Source: Bacillus sp. FJAT-27445
GTDB taxonomy: Bacteria > Bacillota > Bacilli > Bacillales > Cytobacillaceae
Assembly: GCF_001510665.1 (NCBI RefSeq)
Contig: NZ_LMTI01000011.1
Location: 12,747 to 50,533, forward strand
Direction: 5' to 3'
Length of the DNA: 37,787 nt
In this document: positions 7,742 to 15,788 of the stretch, piece after piece
How positions within the stretch are numbered: the stretch's first letter is position 1
Layout: every line of letters begins with the position of its first letter
Notes under the pieces: generated by a model
Database searches by the model: none
Told to the model about the DNA's origin: nothing
What the model saw: the letters and a program-made list of their open reading frames with translations, nothing else
Made by a program: the position numbers and the translations under genes

Positions 7742-7808
7742 CTCGTATAATATTGGGGATATGGCCCGAAAGTTTCTACCAAGCTGCCGTAAATAGCTTG
7801 ACTACGAG
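7742..7808 (+). ncRNA. Guanine-class purine riboswitch aptamer (nup operon)
   Basis: The full three-way junction is visible: P1 CTCGTA (7742-7747) with TACGAG (7803-7808), loop L2 GATATGG, junction AGTTTCTACC, and loop L3 CCGTAAAT. The discriminating base is C (7802, in GACTA), which marks guanine or hypoxanthine rather than adenine binding. It sits between the promoter and the terminator at 7874, so ligand binding should switch off import genes by termination. An intermediate hairpin (AGATAAA/TTTATCT) lies between aptamer and terminator. Confidence 0.95.
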
Positions 7809-7873
7809 GTTGTGTATATATTATGGAGATAAATCCGTCTTTTTTTATTTCCTTTATCTACCTTCCTGAAGTC

Positions 7874-7911
7874 AAGCACCGGTATTTTACTCGGTGCTTT
7901 TTTTAATTTTT
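7874..7911 (+). terminator. Riboswitch-controlled terminator before nupN
   Basis: An 8-bp stem (AAGCACCG 7874-7881 with CGGTGCTT 7892-7899) and a T tract form the expression platform about 45 bases before the nupN start codon. Confidence 0.85.
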
Positions 7912-7955
7912 ACACAAACGAAATTACAACAAGATTAACAGGGAGGGTCATTTCA

Positions 7956-9107
7956 ATGACAAAAAGTACAAAGAAAATAGCAATGGTATTATTCATTGCT
8001 TTAATGACTGCTATTATGGCAGCATGCGGAAATAACGCAGCCAATGAAAAAGAAGCTAAGGCTGGAACAGGTAAAGATGGTTTAAAAATAGCCATTGTAA
8101 CAAGCCCTTCAGGCGTTGATGATGGCAGCTTTAATGAAGATAACTATAACGGTATTTTAAGCTTTATTGACAAGCATCCAGATGCAACAGTGAAGGCGAT
8201 TAAAGAAGAAACGGGTGATCCTGCTGCGGCAGTAAAAGCTGTTGCTGATATTGTGGCAGATTACGATGTAATTGTAACACCTGGTTTCCAATTTGCTGGA
8301 GTTTCCAGTATTGCTGTAGAAAACCCTGATAAAAAGTTTATTATAAATGACTCCGAGCCCGCACCTGTAGGCGAACAAACAAAATTCGATAATATATATG
8401 CAATGAATTTCGCTGAACAAGAAAGTGGCTTTTTTGCAGGAATGGCTGCAGCGCTTGAAACAAAATCAAATAAAGTAGCAGTTGTAAATGGTATTGCGTA
8501 CCCTTCAAACGTCAACTATCAATACGGCTTTGAATCAGGTGTAAATTATGCTAATGACGTTTTTCAGAAAAATGTTGAACTTGTAGAATTATCAGGTTAT
8601 GCAGGGACTGACGTAAATGGCGTTGATGTTGGGGGTAACTATGCAGGGTCTTTTGCGGATGAAGCAACTGGAAAGGTTATTGGAAATGCATTAATTAAAA
8701 AAGGTGCAGATATCATCTTTGTTGCAGCTGGCGGTACTGGCAATGGTGTATTCACAGCAGTCAAGGAAGCTAAAGAAGACGTAAAAGTAATTGGTGTCGA
8801 TGTTGACCAATTCGATGACGGTAAAAATGGTTCTGAAAACATCGTACTAACATCTGCGGTAAAATTCATGGCTATGAATATTGAAAAGGCATTAAATTCT
8901 GTCGCTGATGGAAGCTTTAAAGGTGGAAATGTCGTTCTTCATGCGGATACAGATTCAACTGGTTTTATAAAAGAAGAAGGCCGCCATCAATTATCAGAGG
9001 ATATATTGAACAAGCTTAATGATGCATACAAGTTAGTTAAAGAAGGAAAAATCGTACCAGCATCTAATTTTAATGGCCATACTCCAGAAAAATTCCCAGG
9101 TTTATAA
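7956..9107 (+). CDS. nupN: BMP-family nucleoside-binding lipoprotein
   Basis: The 383-aa extracellular solute-binding lipoprotein of a nucleoside ABC importer. The signal peptide ends in the lipobox MAAC (Cys24). The mature part has BMP (basic membrane protein/Med) family features: IAIVTSPSGVDDGSFNEDNYNG near the start, DVIVTPGFQFA, a FFAGMAAAL segment, and IIFVAAGGTGNGVFTAVKE with VIGVDVDQFDDG. GGGAGG lies upstream of the ATG. It is the first gene behind a guanine riboswitch and is followed by an ATPase and two permeases, the order of the B. subtilis guanosine importer nupNOPQ (formerly yufNOPQ). The riboswitch supports purine nucleosides as substrate; the exact nucleoside is inferred. A strong hairpin after the gene should keep its level above that of the membrane components. 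Confidence 0.9.
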   Translation: MTKSTKKIAMVLFIALMTAIMAACGNNAANEKEAKAGTGKDGLKIAIVTSPSGVDDGSFNEDNYNGILSFIDKHPDATVKAIKEETGDPAAAVKAVADIVADYDVIVTPGFQFAGVSSIAVENPDKKFIINDSEPAPVGEQTKFDNIYAMNFAEQESGFFAGMAAALETKSNKVAVVNGIAYPSNVNYQYGFESGVNYANDVFQKNVELVELSGYAGTDVNGVDVGGNYAGSFADEATGKVIGNALIKKGADIIFVAAGGTGNGVFTAVKEAKEDVKVIGVDVDQFDDGKNGSENIVLTSAVKFMAMNIEKALNSVADGSFKGGNVVLHADTDSTGFIKEEGRHQLSEDILNKLNDAYKLVKEGKIVPASNFNGHTPEKFPGL

Positions 9108-9140
9108 CATTAATTAGAAACACAATTATGAAATGAACCA

Positions 9141-9195
9141 AAGAAGTTTATCATTACCTAGTGAAATAAAAACCAGGGAATGATGAACTTCTTTT
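9141..9195 (+). terminator. Intra-operon stem-loop between nupN and nupO
   Basis: A 15-bp stem with one G-U pair (AAGAAGTTTATCATT 9141-9155 with AATGATGAACTTCTT 9179-9193) is followed by a short TT. It looks like a leaky terminator or 3'-end stabiliser that lets the binding protein be made in excess over the ATPase and permeases. Confidence 0.65.
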
Positions 9196-9226
9196 ACCTT
9201 ACTTTTCCCGAAAAAGGAGACGGAAG

Positions 9227-10759
9227 ATGTCTGATTATATCGTAGAAATGAAACATATAACCAAACGATTTCCTGGAATAGTGGCAAATGATGATGTATC
9301 CATCGGCATTAAAAAAGGGGAGATTTTTGCCCTGCTTGGAGAAAATGGCGCGGGAAAATCAACTCTAATGAGTATTCTAAGCGGCATGTACGAACCGGAT
9401 GAAGGAGAGATTTATATTCGGGGTGAGAAAGTTCAAATTAGCTCACCCAATCATGCCGCAAATCTTAACATAGGAATGGTCCATCAGCATTTTAAGCTCG
9501 TCTCTGATTATACGATTACAGAGAATATTACTCTAGGAGTTGAGCCAATTAGAAAATTTGCAGGTCTTTTTCCATACGTAGATATTCGAAATGCGAATCG
9601 GAAAATTGAAGAACTGTCTAAAAACTTTGGCTTAGAAGTGGACCCCACGAAAAAAATAGCGGACCTTACTGTTTCAATGCAGCAGCGGGTGGAAATTTTA
9701 AAGGTGCTTTATCGTGAGGCCGAAATTCTGATTTTCGATGAACCGACCGCAGTCTTAACACCACAAGAAATTGATTTCTTGCTCAGTATTATCGAAGGCC
9801 TAAGAAACGGTGGAAAAACAATCATCTTAATTACACATAAGCTGGAAGAAATTAAGAAAGTGGCCGACCGTTGTGCTGTATTGAACAAAGGTAAATTAGT
9901 TGATGTGTTGGATGTCAAGAAAACATCTACCAAGCAAATGGCCCGGCTCATGGTCGGCAGAGAGGTTAATTTTGAATCTGAAAAAGCCCCTGCTGTATTT
10001 AAAAAGGAAGTATTGAAGGTAGAACATCTAACCATTAAAAATGAAGATGGATTTGAAGTAGTTAAAGATGTATCCTTTACCATCCATAGTGGCGAAATAT
10101 TTGCTATCGCTGGAGTCGCGGATAATGGCCAAGTTGAAATAGCGGATGCCATTGCCGGATTAACAAAGGTTAGCAGCGGAAAAGTGTTCCTCCAAGGTAA
10201 GGACATTACGAATGAAAGTATAAGAAACAGGACAGAGATTGGAATATCTTATATACCTGAAGATCGACAAAGCTTTGGGCTAGTATTGGATTTTGATTTA
10301 TCAACGAATTTAGCATTAAAGCAGTACTATCAGGAACCCTTTTGCAACAAGGGAATCTTGAATAAAGAGGAAATTGAGCAATTTGGCAGTAGGCTGATTG
10401 ATAAATACGATATAAGAAGTGGACAAGGTATTAAGACGCAAGTTCGTTCGATGAGTGGCGGTAATCAGCAAAAAGCTATTATTGCCCGTGAAATCGAATT
10501 ACAATCGCCGCTCATGATTTTCGTCCAGCCGACGCGAGGCGTTGATATAGGCGCGATTGAAAATATCCATAAAATGATGATCCAAGAACGGGATAAAGGA
10601 AAAGCAATCTTACTTGTTTCATTGGAGTTAGATGAAATTATGAATGTAGCGGATACCATTGGAGTTATCTATAATGGCCAACTTCAAAAAATTGCCAGAA
10701 ACGAATCCTTAACGACGAATGAAGTTGGCGAATATATGATGGGGGCAAAGCATGAATAA
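9227..10759 (+). CDS. nupO: Nucleoside ABC importer, double ATP-binding subunit
   Basis: A 510-aa cytoplasmic ATPase with two ABC domains in one chain, as in sugar- and nucleoside-type importers (RbsA-like). Domain 1 has a complete Walker A (GENGAGKST, residues 38-46), the signature region LTVSMQQRVEI and Walker B with ILIFDEPTAVLTP. Domain 2 has lost the Walker A lysine (AGVADNGQVEIADAI) but keeps MSGGNQQKAIIAREI; its Walker B reads FVQPTRGVD with Gln where Glu is usual, the normal state of this subfamily. So one site should hydrolyse ATP. The start is preceded by AAAGGAG. The gene overlaps nupP by 8 bases, indicating coupled translation. Confidence 0.9.
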   Translation: MSDYIVEMKHITKRFPGIVANDDVSIGIKKGEIFALLGENGAGKSTLMSILSGMYEPDEGEIYIRGEKVQISSPNHAANLNIGMVHQHFKLVSDYTITENITLGVEPIRKFAGLFPYVDIRNANRKIEELSKNFGLEVDPTKKIADLTVSMQQRVEILKVLYREAEILIFDEPTAVLTPQEIDFLLSIIEGLRNGGKTIILITHKLEEIKKVADRCAVLNKGKLVDVLDVKKTSTKQMARLMVGREVNFESEKAPAVFKKEVLKVEHLTIKNEDGFEVVKDVSFTIHSGEIFAIAGVADNGQVEIADAIAGLTKVSSGKVFLQGKDITNESIRNRTEIGISYIPEDRQSFGLVLDFDLSTNLALKQYYQEPFCNKGILNKEEIEQFGSRLIDKYDIRSGQGIKTQVRSMSGGNQQKAIIAREIELQSPLMIFVQPTRGVDIGAIENIHKMMIQERDKGKAILLVSLELDEIMNVADTIGVIYNGQLQKIARNESLTTNEVGEYMMGAKHE

Positions 10760-11903
10760 AGATAGAAAAAGAAAAAGCTTACGTTATAGTCTTCTTCGGC
10801 CAATAAGTAATGAGAAATGGCAGCCTATCTCCATTCCATTTGTCTCCATACTAATAAGTTTTATTGCTGCGGCAATTGTTATCCTTTTGATTGGAAAAAA
10901 TCCTTTGCAGGCATTTTACCACCTGCTCCAAGGGGCAGGAATCTTGCCCAAGCCTTCTTATGCCGGCTATAAGAGCATGTTGACGGATTTTTTGAGTTTG
11001 CTAAATGCGATGACGCCACTCGTGTTTGCAAGTCTTGCAGTTGCTGTTGCCTTTAGGGCAGGCCTATTTAATATTGGGGTTTCCGGGCAAATGCTTGTCT
11101 CTGGCTTTTTAGCGACGATTATCGTTGGGTATAGTGGTTTGGATGCCATAATCGCTAAGCCGCTTGTGTTGGTTATCGGATTTGTTGCTGGAGGATTAAT
11201 TGGAGGATTAGTAGGGTGGCTAAAATATAAATTTAACATTAATGAAGTCGTATCTACGATTATGTTAAATTATATTGCTCAATATGTCATAAGCTTTTTT
11301 ATTCACATGTATTATATTGATCCTGTTTCAAGACAATCCAAATATATTTCAGAAGCAGCACGATTAACTTTGGTAAATGTCGAACTAGCGAACTTGAAAA
11401 TGGATATTCCATTGGGCTTTATTTTAGCCATCCTTACCGCTATATTAATTAAGTTTGTCATGGACAAAACAGTGCTGGGCTTTGAAATTAAAGCGGTAGG
11501 CTCAAACCGCAATGCAGCAAAATATGCAGGAATTAATGTAGGAAGAAATACAGTCCTGGCCATGGTTATGTCAGGAGGTTTGGCTGGCCTTGCAGGGGTC
11601 ACGTATTATTTAGGTTATTTTTCTTCCATCCAGCCAAAGGTCCTTTCGAGTATCGGTTTTGATTCAATTGCTGTATCACTATTAGGAAACTCTCATCCAA
11701 TTGGCGTTATTTTTTCTTCATTTTTAATATCGATTATTGATCAGGGAAGCACGTATATGAGTTCACAAGCTGGAATTAGACAGGAAATTTCTTCTGTTAT
11801 CATCGGGTTAATCCTATTGTTCAGTGCATGTGGTGAATACCTGAAACATAAAGTCAGCCGCTTGAAGGAAAAAGAAGTAGAACGAAAGGAGAACGAATCA
11901 TAA
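10752..11903 (+). CDS. nupP: Nucleoside ABC importer permease 1
   Basis: A 383-aa permease with about ten hydrophobic segments of the branched-chain/sugar-type family (BPD_transp_2). Visible family features include TPLVFASLAVAVAFRAGLFNIGVSGQ near residue 80-105 and the cytoplasmic loop around GFEIKAVGSNRNAAKYAGINV, which should contact the ATPase. It has a charged N-terminal extension compared with NupQ. The ATG overlaps the end of nupO and the stop codon shares one base with the nupQ start. It is one half of the membrane channel for purine nucleosides; substrate is inferred from the operon. Confidence 0.88.
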   Translation: MNKDRKRKSLRYSLLRPISNEKWQPISIPFVSILISFIAAAIVILLIGKNPLQAFYHLLQGAGILPKPSYAGYKSMLTDFLSLLNAMTPLVFASLAVAVAFRAGLFNIGVSGQMLVSGFLATIIVGYSGLDAIIAKPLVLVIGFVAGGLIGGLVGWLKYKFNINEVVSTIMLNYIAQYVISFFIHMYYIDPVSRQSKYISEAARLTLVNVELANLKMDIPLGFILAILTAILIKFVMDKTVLGFEIKAVGSNRNAAKYAGINVGRNTVLAMVMSGGLAGLAGVTYYLGYFSSIQPKVLSSIGFDSIAVSLLGNSHPIGVIFSSFLISIIDQGSTYMSSQAGIRQEISSVIIGLILLFSACGEYLKHKVSRLKEKEVERKENES

Positions 11904-12862
11904 TGGATACAATAATTATTGATGGATTATCCTTTGCTCTGCCTCTTTTTATTATTGCGATAGGCGGAATATATAGCGAAAAGAGTGGCATTACCAATTT
12001 AGCACTTGAAGGCTTTCAAGGTTTTGGGGCATTCATCGGAGCGTTGTCAGCTGTTCTAATCGCAAATGCTTCTGGGAGAGATATTCAAGATCTCGTTTAT
12101 GTGGCGTTATTATTTTCGATGATTGGCGGGATGATGTTTTCCGTTATTCATGCTGTACTAAGTATTAAGTTTAAAGCAGACCAAGTGATCAGTGGTGTTG
12201 TGATTAATATACTGGCGTTAGCGCTAACGACTTTCTTGACAACTCAAATAAATGCCCTTGTATTTGGAACTGCTTCGGATAAGTTTCGATTAGGTGTATC
12301 GGATCGGTTTACCGTTGAAGGTTTAGCCAATATACCAGTGATTGGTGCGGTCTTTACAAATGTGTACCCATTCGAAGTGATAATCATCTTGATTGCCCTT
12401 TTTGCTTGGTATGTTTTATATAAAACAAAATTTGGCATGCGCCTAAGAGCGAGCGGAGAAAATCCTCATGCGGTTGACGCAGCAGGTGTAGATGTATCGA
12501 AAATCAGGTTTTCTGCGGTTCTAATATCGGGTCTATTGTCAGGTCTCGGCGGCATGTGTTTTGCTTATTCCATTTCCGCTAACTTTTCTTCAAATATATA
12601 TATGGGATATGGATTCTTGGCCATTGCAGCATTAATTTTTGGTAATTGGAGAATTCTCCCAACGTTAGCCGCTTGTCTAATATTTGGTTTTGCAAAATCC
12701 GGGGGGACGTTTATTGCTCAGTCAATGGCATTACCTAGCAGTTTCACCGATTTATTCATGATTTTACCGTATGTATTAACGTTATTGTTATTAGTCTTTT
12801 TCTCTAAATCAAATCGAGCCCCAAGAGCATTAGGTGAAATTTATGACAAAGGAAAGAGATGA
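11903..12862 (+). CDS. nupQ: Nucleoside ABC importer permease 2
   Basis: The 319-aa second permease of the importer, again of the BPD_transp_2 type. It starts inside the stop of nupP (TAATG), with AAAGGAG inside the nupP end. Motifs match its partner: GGIYSEKSGITNLALEGFQG at the start and the ATPase-facing loop FGMRLRASGENPHAVDAAGVDV. It lacks the N-terminal extension of NupP, so the two form a heterodimeric channel. It is the last gene of the operon, about 100 bases before the terminator at 12960. Confidence 0.88.
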   Translation: MDTIIIDGLSFALPLFIIAIGGIYSEKSGITNLALEGFQGFGAFIGALSAVLIANASGRDIQDLVYVALLFSMIGGMMFSVIHAVLSIKFKADQVISGVVINILALALTTFLTTQINALVFGTASDKFRLGVSDRFTVEGLANIPVIGAVFTNVYPFEVIIILIALFAWYVLYKTKFGMRLRASGENPHAVDAAGVDVSKIRFSAVLISGLLSGLGGMCFAYSISANFSSNIYMGYGFLAIAALIFGNWRILPTLAACLIFGFAKSGGTFIAQSMALPSSFTDLFMILPYVLTLLLLVFFSKSNRAPRALGEIYDKGKR

Positions 12863-12957
12863 ATAAATCGTTGCTTTTGCAAGGCAATCTCTGAAAAACA
12901 AAATATTCCCGTTAAAGATATTGCTTGTCCAGCTGATTGAGAGACAATCAACATCCA

Positions 12958-13020
12958 AGTATAAAAAGAAGCCGGTATTCTCTTCCAATTCGGAAAAGAA
13001 GCCGGCTTTTATTTACGATA
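12958..13020. terminator. Bidirectional terminator between nupQ and the 53-codon minus gene
   Basis: A stem built on AAGCCGG (12968-12974) and CCGGCTT (13002-13008), extended by A-T pairs, has T-rich tails on both strands (CTTTTATTT on plus, CTTCTTTTTAT on minus). The minus-strand tail supports a convergent gene ending here. Confidence 0.75.
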
Positions 13021-13118
13021 AAAGTAAGGTGGTGGCGGGTCTTCGGCTGCCTGGACTGGCTTACGCATCAGCTGCAGTGATTATGGCGGCGGCGGCCGCG
13101 GCCGCTGAGAATGCCGTG

Positions 13119-13280
13119 TTAATCGTCGTTATTGCAGCAGCATTTGGAGAATTCCCGGTTCTTAATAGGGTTGCCGTGATCATGCTCGTTTTCTGTTTTA
13201 GCCTCGGCTAAAATAGGAGCAAACTCGTTGCAGAAAAAGCGATGGTCCCGACGGAAATCTTTACAAGTATACCTGGACAT
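13119..13280 (-). CDS. Small Cys-rich protein, candidate spore coat component
   Basis: A 53-aa ORF too small for most gene callers. It begins MSRYTCKDFRRDHRFFC and ends with a CCC cluster and NNDD; it has five cysteines, several His and Arg and no signal or membrane segment. Support for it being real: AAAGGGGG 7 bases before the ATG on the minus strand, a CATACCCTA box (sigma-K -10 pattern CATAnnnTA) giving a start of transcription just upstream of that site, and a bidirectional terminator downstream. After the TAA the same frame continues for 16 codons with a Gly/Arg-rich HNHCS end, so a longer ancestor is possible. I do not recognise the family. Small Cys-rich proteins made late in the mother cell are often coat proteins; that role is inferred. 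Confidence 0.5.
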   Translation of the reverse strand: MSRYTCKDFRRDHRFFCNEFAPILAEAKTENEHDHGNPIKNREFSKCCCNNDD

Positions 13281-13307
13281 GTTCTTCCCCCTTTCTTCAA
13301 TTTCCTA

Positions 13308-13333
13308 TAGGGTATGCAGAAATTGGCCAGGTG
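13308..13333 (-). promoter_or_regulatory. Possible sigma-K promoter of the 53-codon gene
   Basis: Read on the minus strand, CATACCCTA (13316-13308) fits the sigma-K -10 pattern exactly. The nearest AC dinucleotide for the -35 is only 14 bases upstream, shorter than the usual 16-17, so the match is partial. Confidence 0.4.
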
Positions 13334-13592
13334 GACAAGGCATTCGTATTAGGACAAACAACTCAAATTTTATGAATGAATAAATAGGTAAGCAACTATA
13401 TCCCCTCCATCTTCACGGCAAAAACAGCAATCAGAAAAAACACTTCCTTTTTCACTCAATATTCCCTTTATTATCCATAAAATTGATAAAAAGGTAATGA
13501 CTATTAAAGTTTTTCTCCTTTTGGAGTTGATCGGAAAATTCTAATCCTCTTTAAAACCAGGACCTTTTTAATAGTTACCAATTTTCTAAAAT

Positions 13593-13621
13593 TTGACTAA
13601 ATTGTGAACAATAAATACTAT
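13593..13621 (+). promoter_or_regulatory. Sigma-A promoter of the Tad pilus operon
   Basis: TTGACT (13593-13598), 17 bases, TACTAT (13616-13621). The leader of about 100 bases runs to the cpaB start. The stretch 13320-13590 holds no gene I can support; it does contain a 9-bp inverted repeat, ACTATTAAA near 13500 and TTTAATAGT near 13568. Confidence 0.65.
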
Positions 13622-13725
13622 TTTTATAATTAGCAAGTTTAATAAAGTGAAATCTGGGGTAGAGGACTCCTGTTTCCATTTTTTTCTTACAAAAAAATAA
13701 CCTTTTCAGGGAGAGAGTAACAGGG

Positions 13726-14490
13726 ATGTTGGAGTCTAGAAGGAGAGCTATTATTTTTTTGGTTATTTCATTTTTACTGGCTTCATCGGCAGGTTTGTTT
13801 TTCCTGCAAAAAGTAAAAGCAATCAATTCGGAATTGGGAGGAATGACAAAAATTTATGTTGCGGCTGCACAGATTCCATCAAGGTCTCTAATACAGCCAA
13901 ACCAGGTGAAGGTAATTGAAATACCCAACCGGTTTGTTAATAATGTGCATGTCACAAATGTGAAAGAGTTAATAAATAAGGTGCTGGTCGTCCCATTATC
14001 TGAAGGTGACATTATTACAAAGAATATGATCAAGCCAGTTTCGGAAACAAGAAGCGAAAACGATAGGCTGGTGACCTTATTTTACGGTGACAGGACTCAG
14101 GCTGATCAACCGCTCCAGGCCTTGGACCGGGTGGATATCATTGTTTCACATAAAATCAAGGGCCAGGAACCAATTACTGAGGTATTCATGAAAGACGTAC
14201 TTGTCTCTGCGGTCATTGCAAATAAAAGCAAAATTTCAGGAATCAGCGTAGAGGTTCCTGCAGATGACGCACCCCGGCTTATTCATATGCAGAATTACGC
14301 GGACAGCTTAAGGATATTAAAAGCGAATGTTGGTCAAGGTGAGGAGATCACCGCCCAGCCGGCTGCTGAAACACCAGAAGAAGCAACACCTGCTACGCCT
14401 CCCCAAGCTGAAAAAGAACCAGCAAAAAAGGAAGCAGCAGAACAGGCTAAGCCAACTGAACCTGCAAAAGATCCAAAAACAAAAAAATAG
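13726..14490 (+). CDS. cpaB: CpaB/RcpC-like pilus assembly protein with SAF domain
   Basis: A 254-aa membrane-anchored protein and first gene of the pilus operon. One N-terminal membrane segment (residues about 8-28) is followed by a SAF-type fold (KIYVAAAQIPSRSLIQPNQV, then VLVVPLSEGDIITKNMI), the CpaB/RcpC signature. The core ends in VPADDAPRLIHMQNYADSLRIL. The last 45 residues are a low-complexity Pro/Ala/Glu/Lys tail that probably crosses or touches the wall. In Gram-negative Tad systems CpaB works with the secretin; here there is no outer membrane, so it may act as a periplasm-like scaffold or wall contact. The ATG follows a GGGAGAGAG stretch at a slightly long distance. Confidence 0.85.
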   Translation: MLESRRRAIIFLVISFLLASSAGLFFLQKVKAINSELGGMTKIYVAAAQIPSRSLIQPNQVKVIEIPNRFVNNVHVTNVKELINKVLVVPLSEGDIITKNMIKPVSETRSENDRLVTLFYGDRTQADQPLQALDRVDIIVSHKIKGQEPITEVFMKDVLVSAVIANKSKISGISVEVPADDAPRLIHMQNYADSLRILKANVGQGEEITAQPAAETPEEATPATPPQAEKEPAKKEAAEQAKPTEPAKDPKTKK

Positions 14491-14607
14491 GTCTTGTTAA
14501 TTACTTCAGTTACTTCAGTGTTGATAGGACCGGAAATCAACAGCCAAATTTAACTGAGCCAACAAAAAAATCCCGAAAATAGAAAGTACCTGTTTTGGAG
14601 GACGAAC

Positions 14608-15768
14608 ATGAACGGCGATATTAAAATCCTGCTTATAGGAAATCAGGAACAATCCATCAATATGCTAAGAGGCTTTTTTACGGAATTTGAGAAAGTGGAC
14701 GTCCTTGCATACCGGGAGGCCAGGACTGAATTGGACCGGATTGCGCCGGACCTGGTTTTCCTGGTTGAAGAAGAAAAGGATGCCTCAATCGATTTGATAG
14801 AATACATCCACTTGGTAAACCCTCTTCTTCCAATCGTCTTTATTGCCCTATCACCGGACTTTGACGTCCTTAGGAATGTGACAAGGTCAGGAGTCATTGA
14901 TTATTTTGTCCTTCCGGATGAAAATGCCATGCTGTTTGGGCGAATGGAAAACTTTGTACAGATGGCAATGCAGCACAAGCAACAGTTGAATGAAACGGCT
15001 TCTGCAAGCCAGTCCTTTAAACGGGGCAGAGGGAAGATTATCTCCTTCTACAGCGGCAAAGGGGGAAGCGGCAGGACGATTATTTCTACTGCCTTTGCCC
15101 AAACGCTGAAATTTGAATCAACGGCCCAGGTCCTTCTGATTGACCTGAATCTCCAGTTTGGGGGAGTAGAAACCTATTTATCAATTGAATCGAACCGGTC
15201 CATTGCAGATTTACTCCCTGTCATAAATGAACTGAATGAGGGGCACATCCGAAATGTTTCCCAAAAGGAACCATTCTCCAGGCTGGAAATTCTGTTAAGC
15301 CCAAGGGACGCGGAGGTTGCTGAAAACCTTCCGGAAGGGTTTGTTTCGACGCTGTTAAGGACCTGTCGGAGAAGCTATGACTTTGTCCTGGTCGACCTGC
15401 CGGTTGCAATGAATGAAAATACATACTCGGCCCTCGAGGAGTCTGACAAAATTTTTTATGTACTGAATCTTGATACTCCTTCGGTCAGCATGCTGAAGCA
15501 GGTGGAAGTGCTTTTTGAAAGGCTGGGCATCGAAAAGCACGGAAGGATGGAACTTTTGCTGAATGAAGTCGGCCGCGAGAATGAGATTAAACCGAAGGAC
15601 ATCGTCAGCCTGACGGACTATCCAATCCAGGCAAAACTCCCGAGGGATGTTAAAGGCGTCCAGGCGCATATCAATAAAAGCATTCCGTTCCGGAAAGAGC
15701 CGAACGAGAAGAAACTTGTTCCTTTTGCAAAAGAAATTAGGAAATGGGTCAGCTCTATTTTGGAATAA
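14608..15768 (+). CDS. tadZ: TadZ/CpaE-like ATPase with receiver-like N-terminus
   Basis: A 386-aa cytoplasmic protein that should place the pilus machine in the cell. Residues 1-125 look like a receiver-type domain (IKILLIGNQEQSINML; DLVFLVEEE; LPIVFIAL). Residues 143-386 are a MinD/ParA-like P-loop domain with FYSGKGGSGRT (K151 to T157), LLIDLNLQFGGVETYL and FVLVDLP. The signature Lys151 of the deviant Walker A is present but the usual second lysine is Arg156, so nucleotide hydrolysis may be weak or absent. GGAGG lies 9 bases before the ATG. The gene stands directly before tadA, the normal order. Confidence 0.85.
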   Translation: MNGDIKILLIGNQEQSINMLRGFFTEFEKVDVLAYREARTELDRIAPDLVFLVEEEKDASIDLIEYIHLVNPLLPIVFIALSPDFDVLRNVTRSGVIDYFVLPDENAMLFGRMENFVQMAMQHKQQLNETASASQSFKRGRGKIISFYSGKGGSGRTIISTAFAQTLKFESTAQVLLIDLNLQFGGVETYLSIESNRSIADLLPVINELNEGHIRNVSQKEPFSRLEILLSPRDAEVAENLPEGFVSTLLRTCRRSYDFVLVDLPVAMNENTYSALEESDKIFYVLNLDTPSVSMLKQVEVLFERLGIEKHGRMELLLNEVGRENEIKPKDIVSLTDYPIQAKLPRDVKGVQAHINKSIPFRKEPNEKKLVPFAKEIRKWVSSILE

Positions 15769-15788
15769 ACTCAAAGGATTGATGGCAG

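Noticed and set aside
7540-7782. 80-codon minus-strand ORF beginning MVETFGPYPQYY
   Set aside because: It is antisense to the nup riboswitch. A second ORF with nearly the same start (32232-32462) is antisense to the pbuG aptamer, so the shared protein start only reflects the aptamer sequence.
12921-13211. 96-codon plus-strand ORF with an Ala-rich stretch
   Set aside because: It runs through the bidirectional terminator at 12958-13020, has no ribosome site, and its Ala run is the antisense of a GC-rich stretch; the minus-strand 53-codon ORF explains the region better.
13370-13470. About 29-codon minus-strand TTG-start ORF with SDCCFCRED
   Set aside because: The Cys cluster is tempting next to the candidate coat gene, but the start is weak and neither promoter nor terminator is visible.
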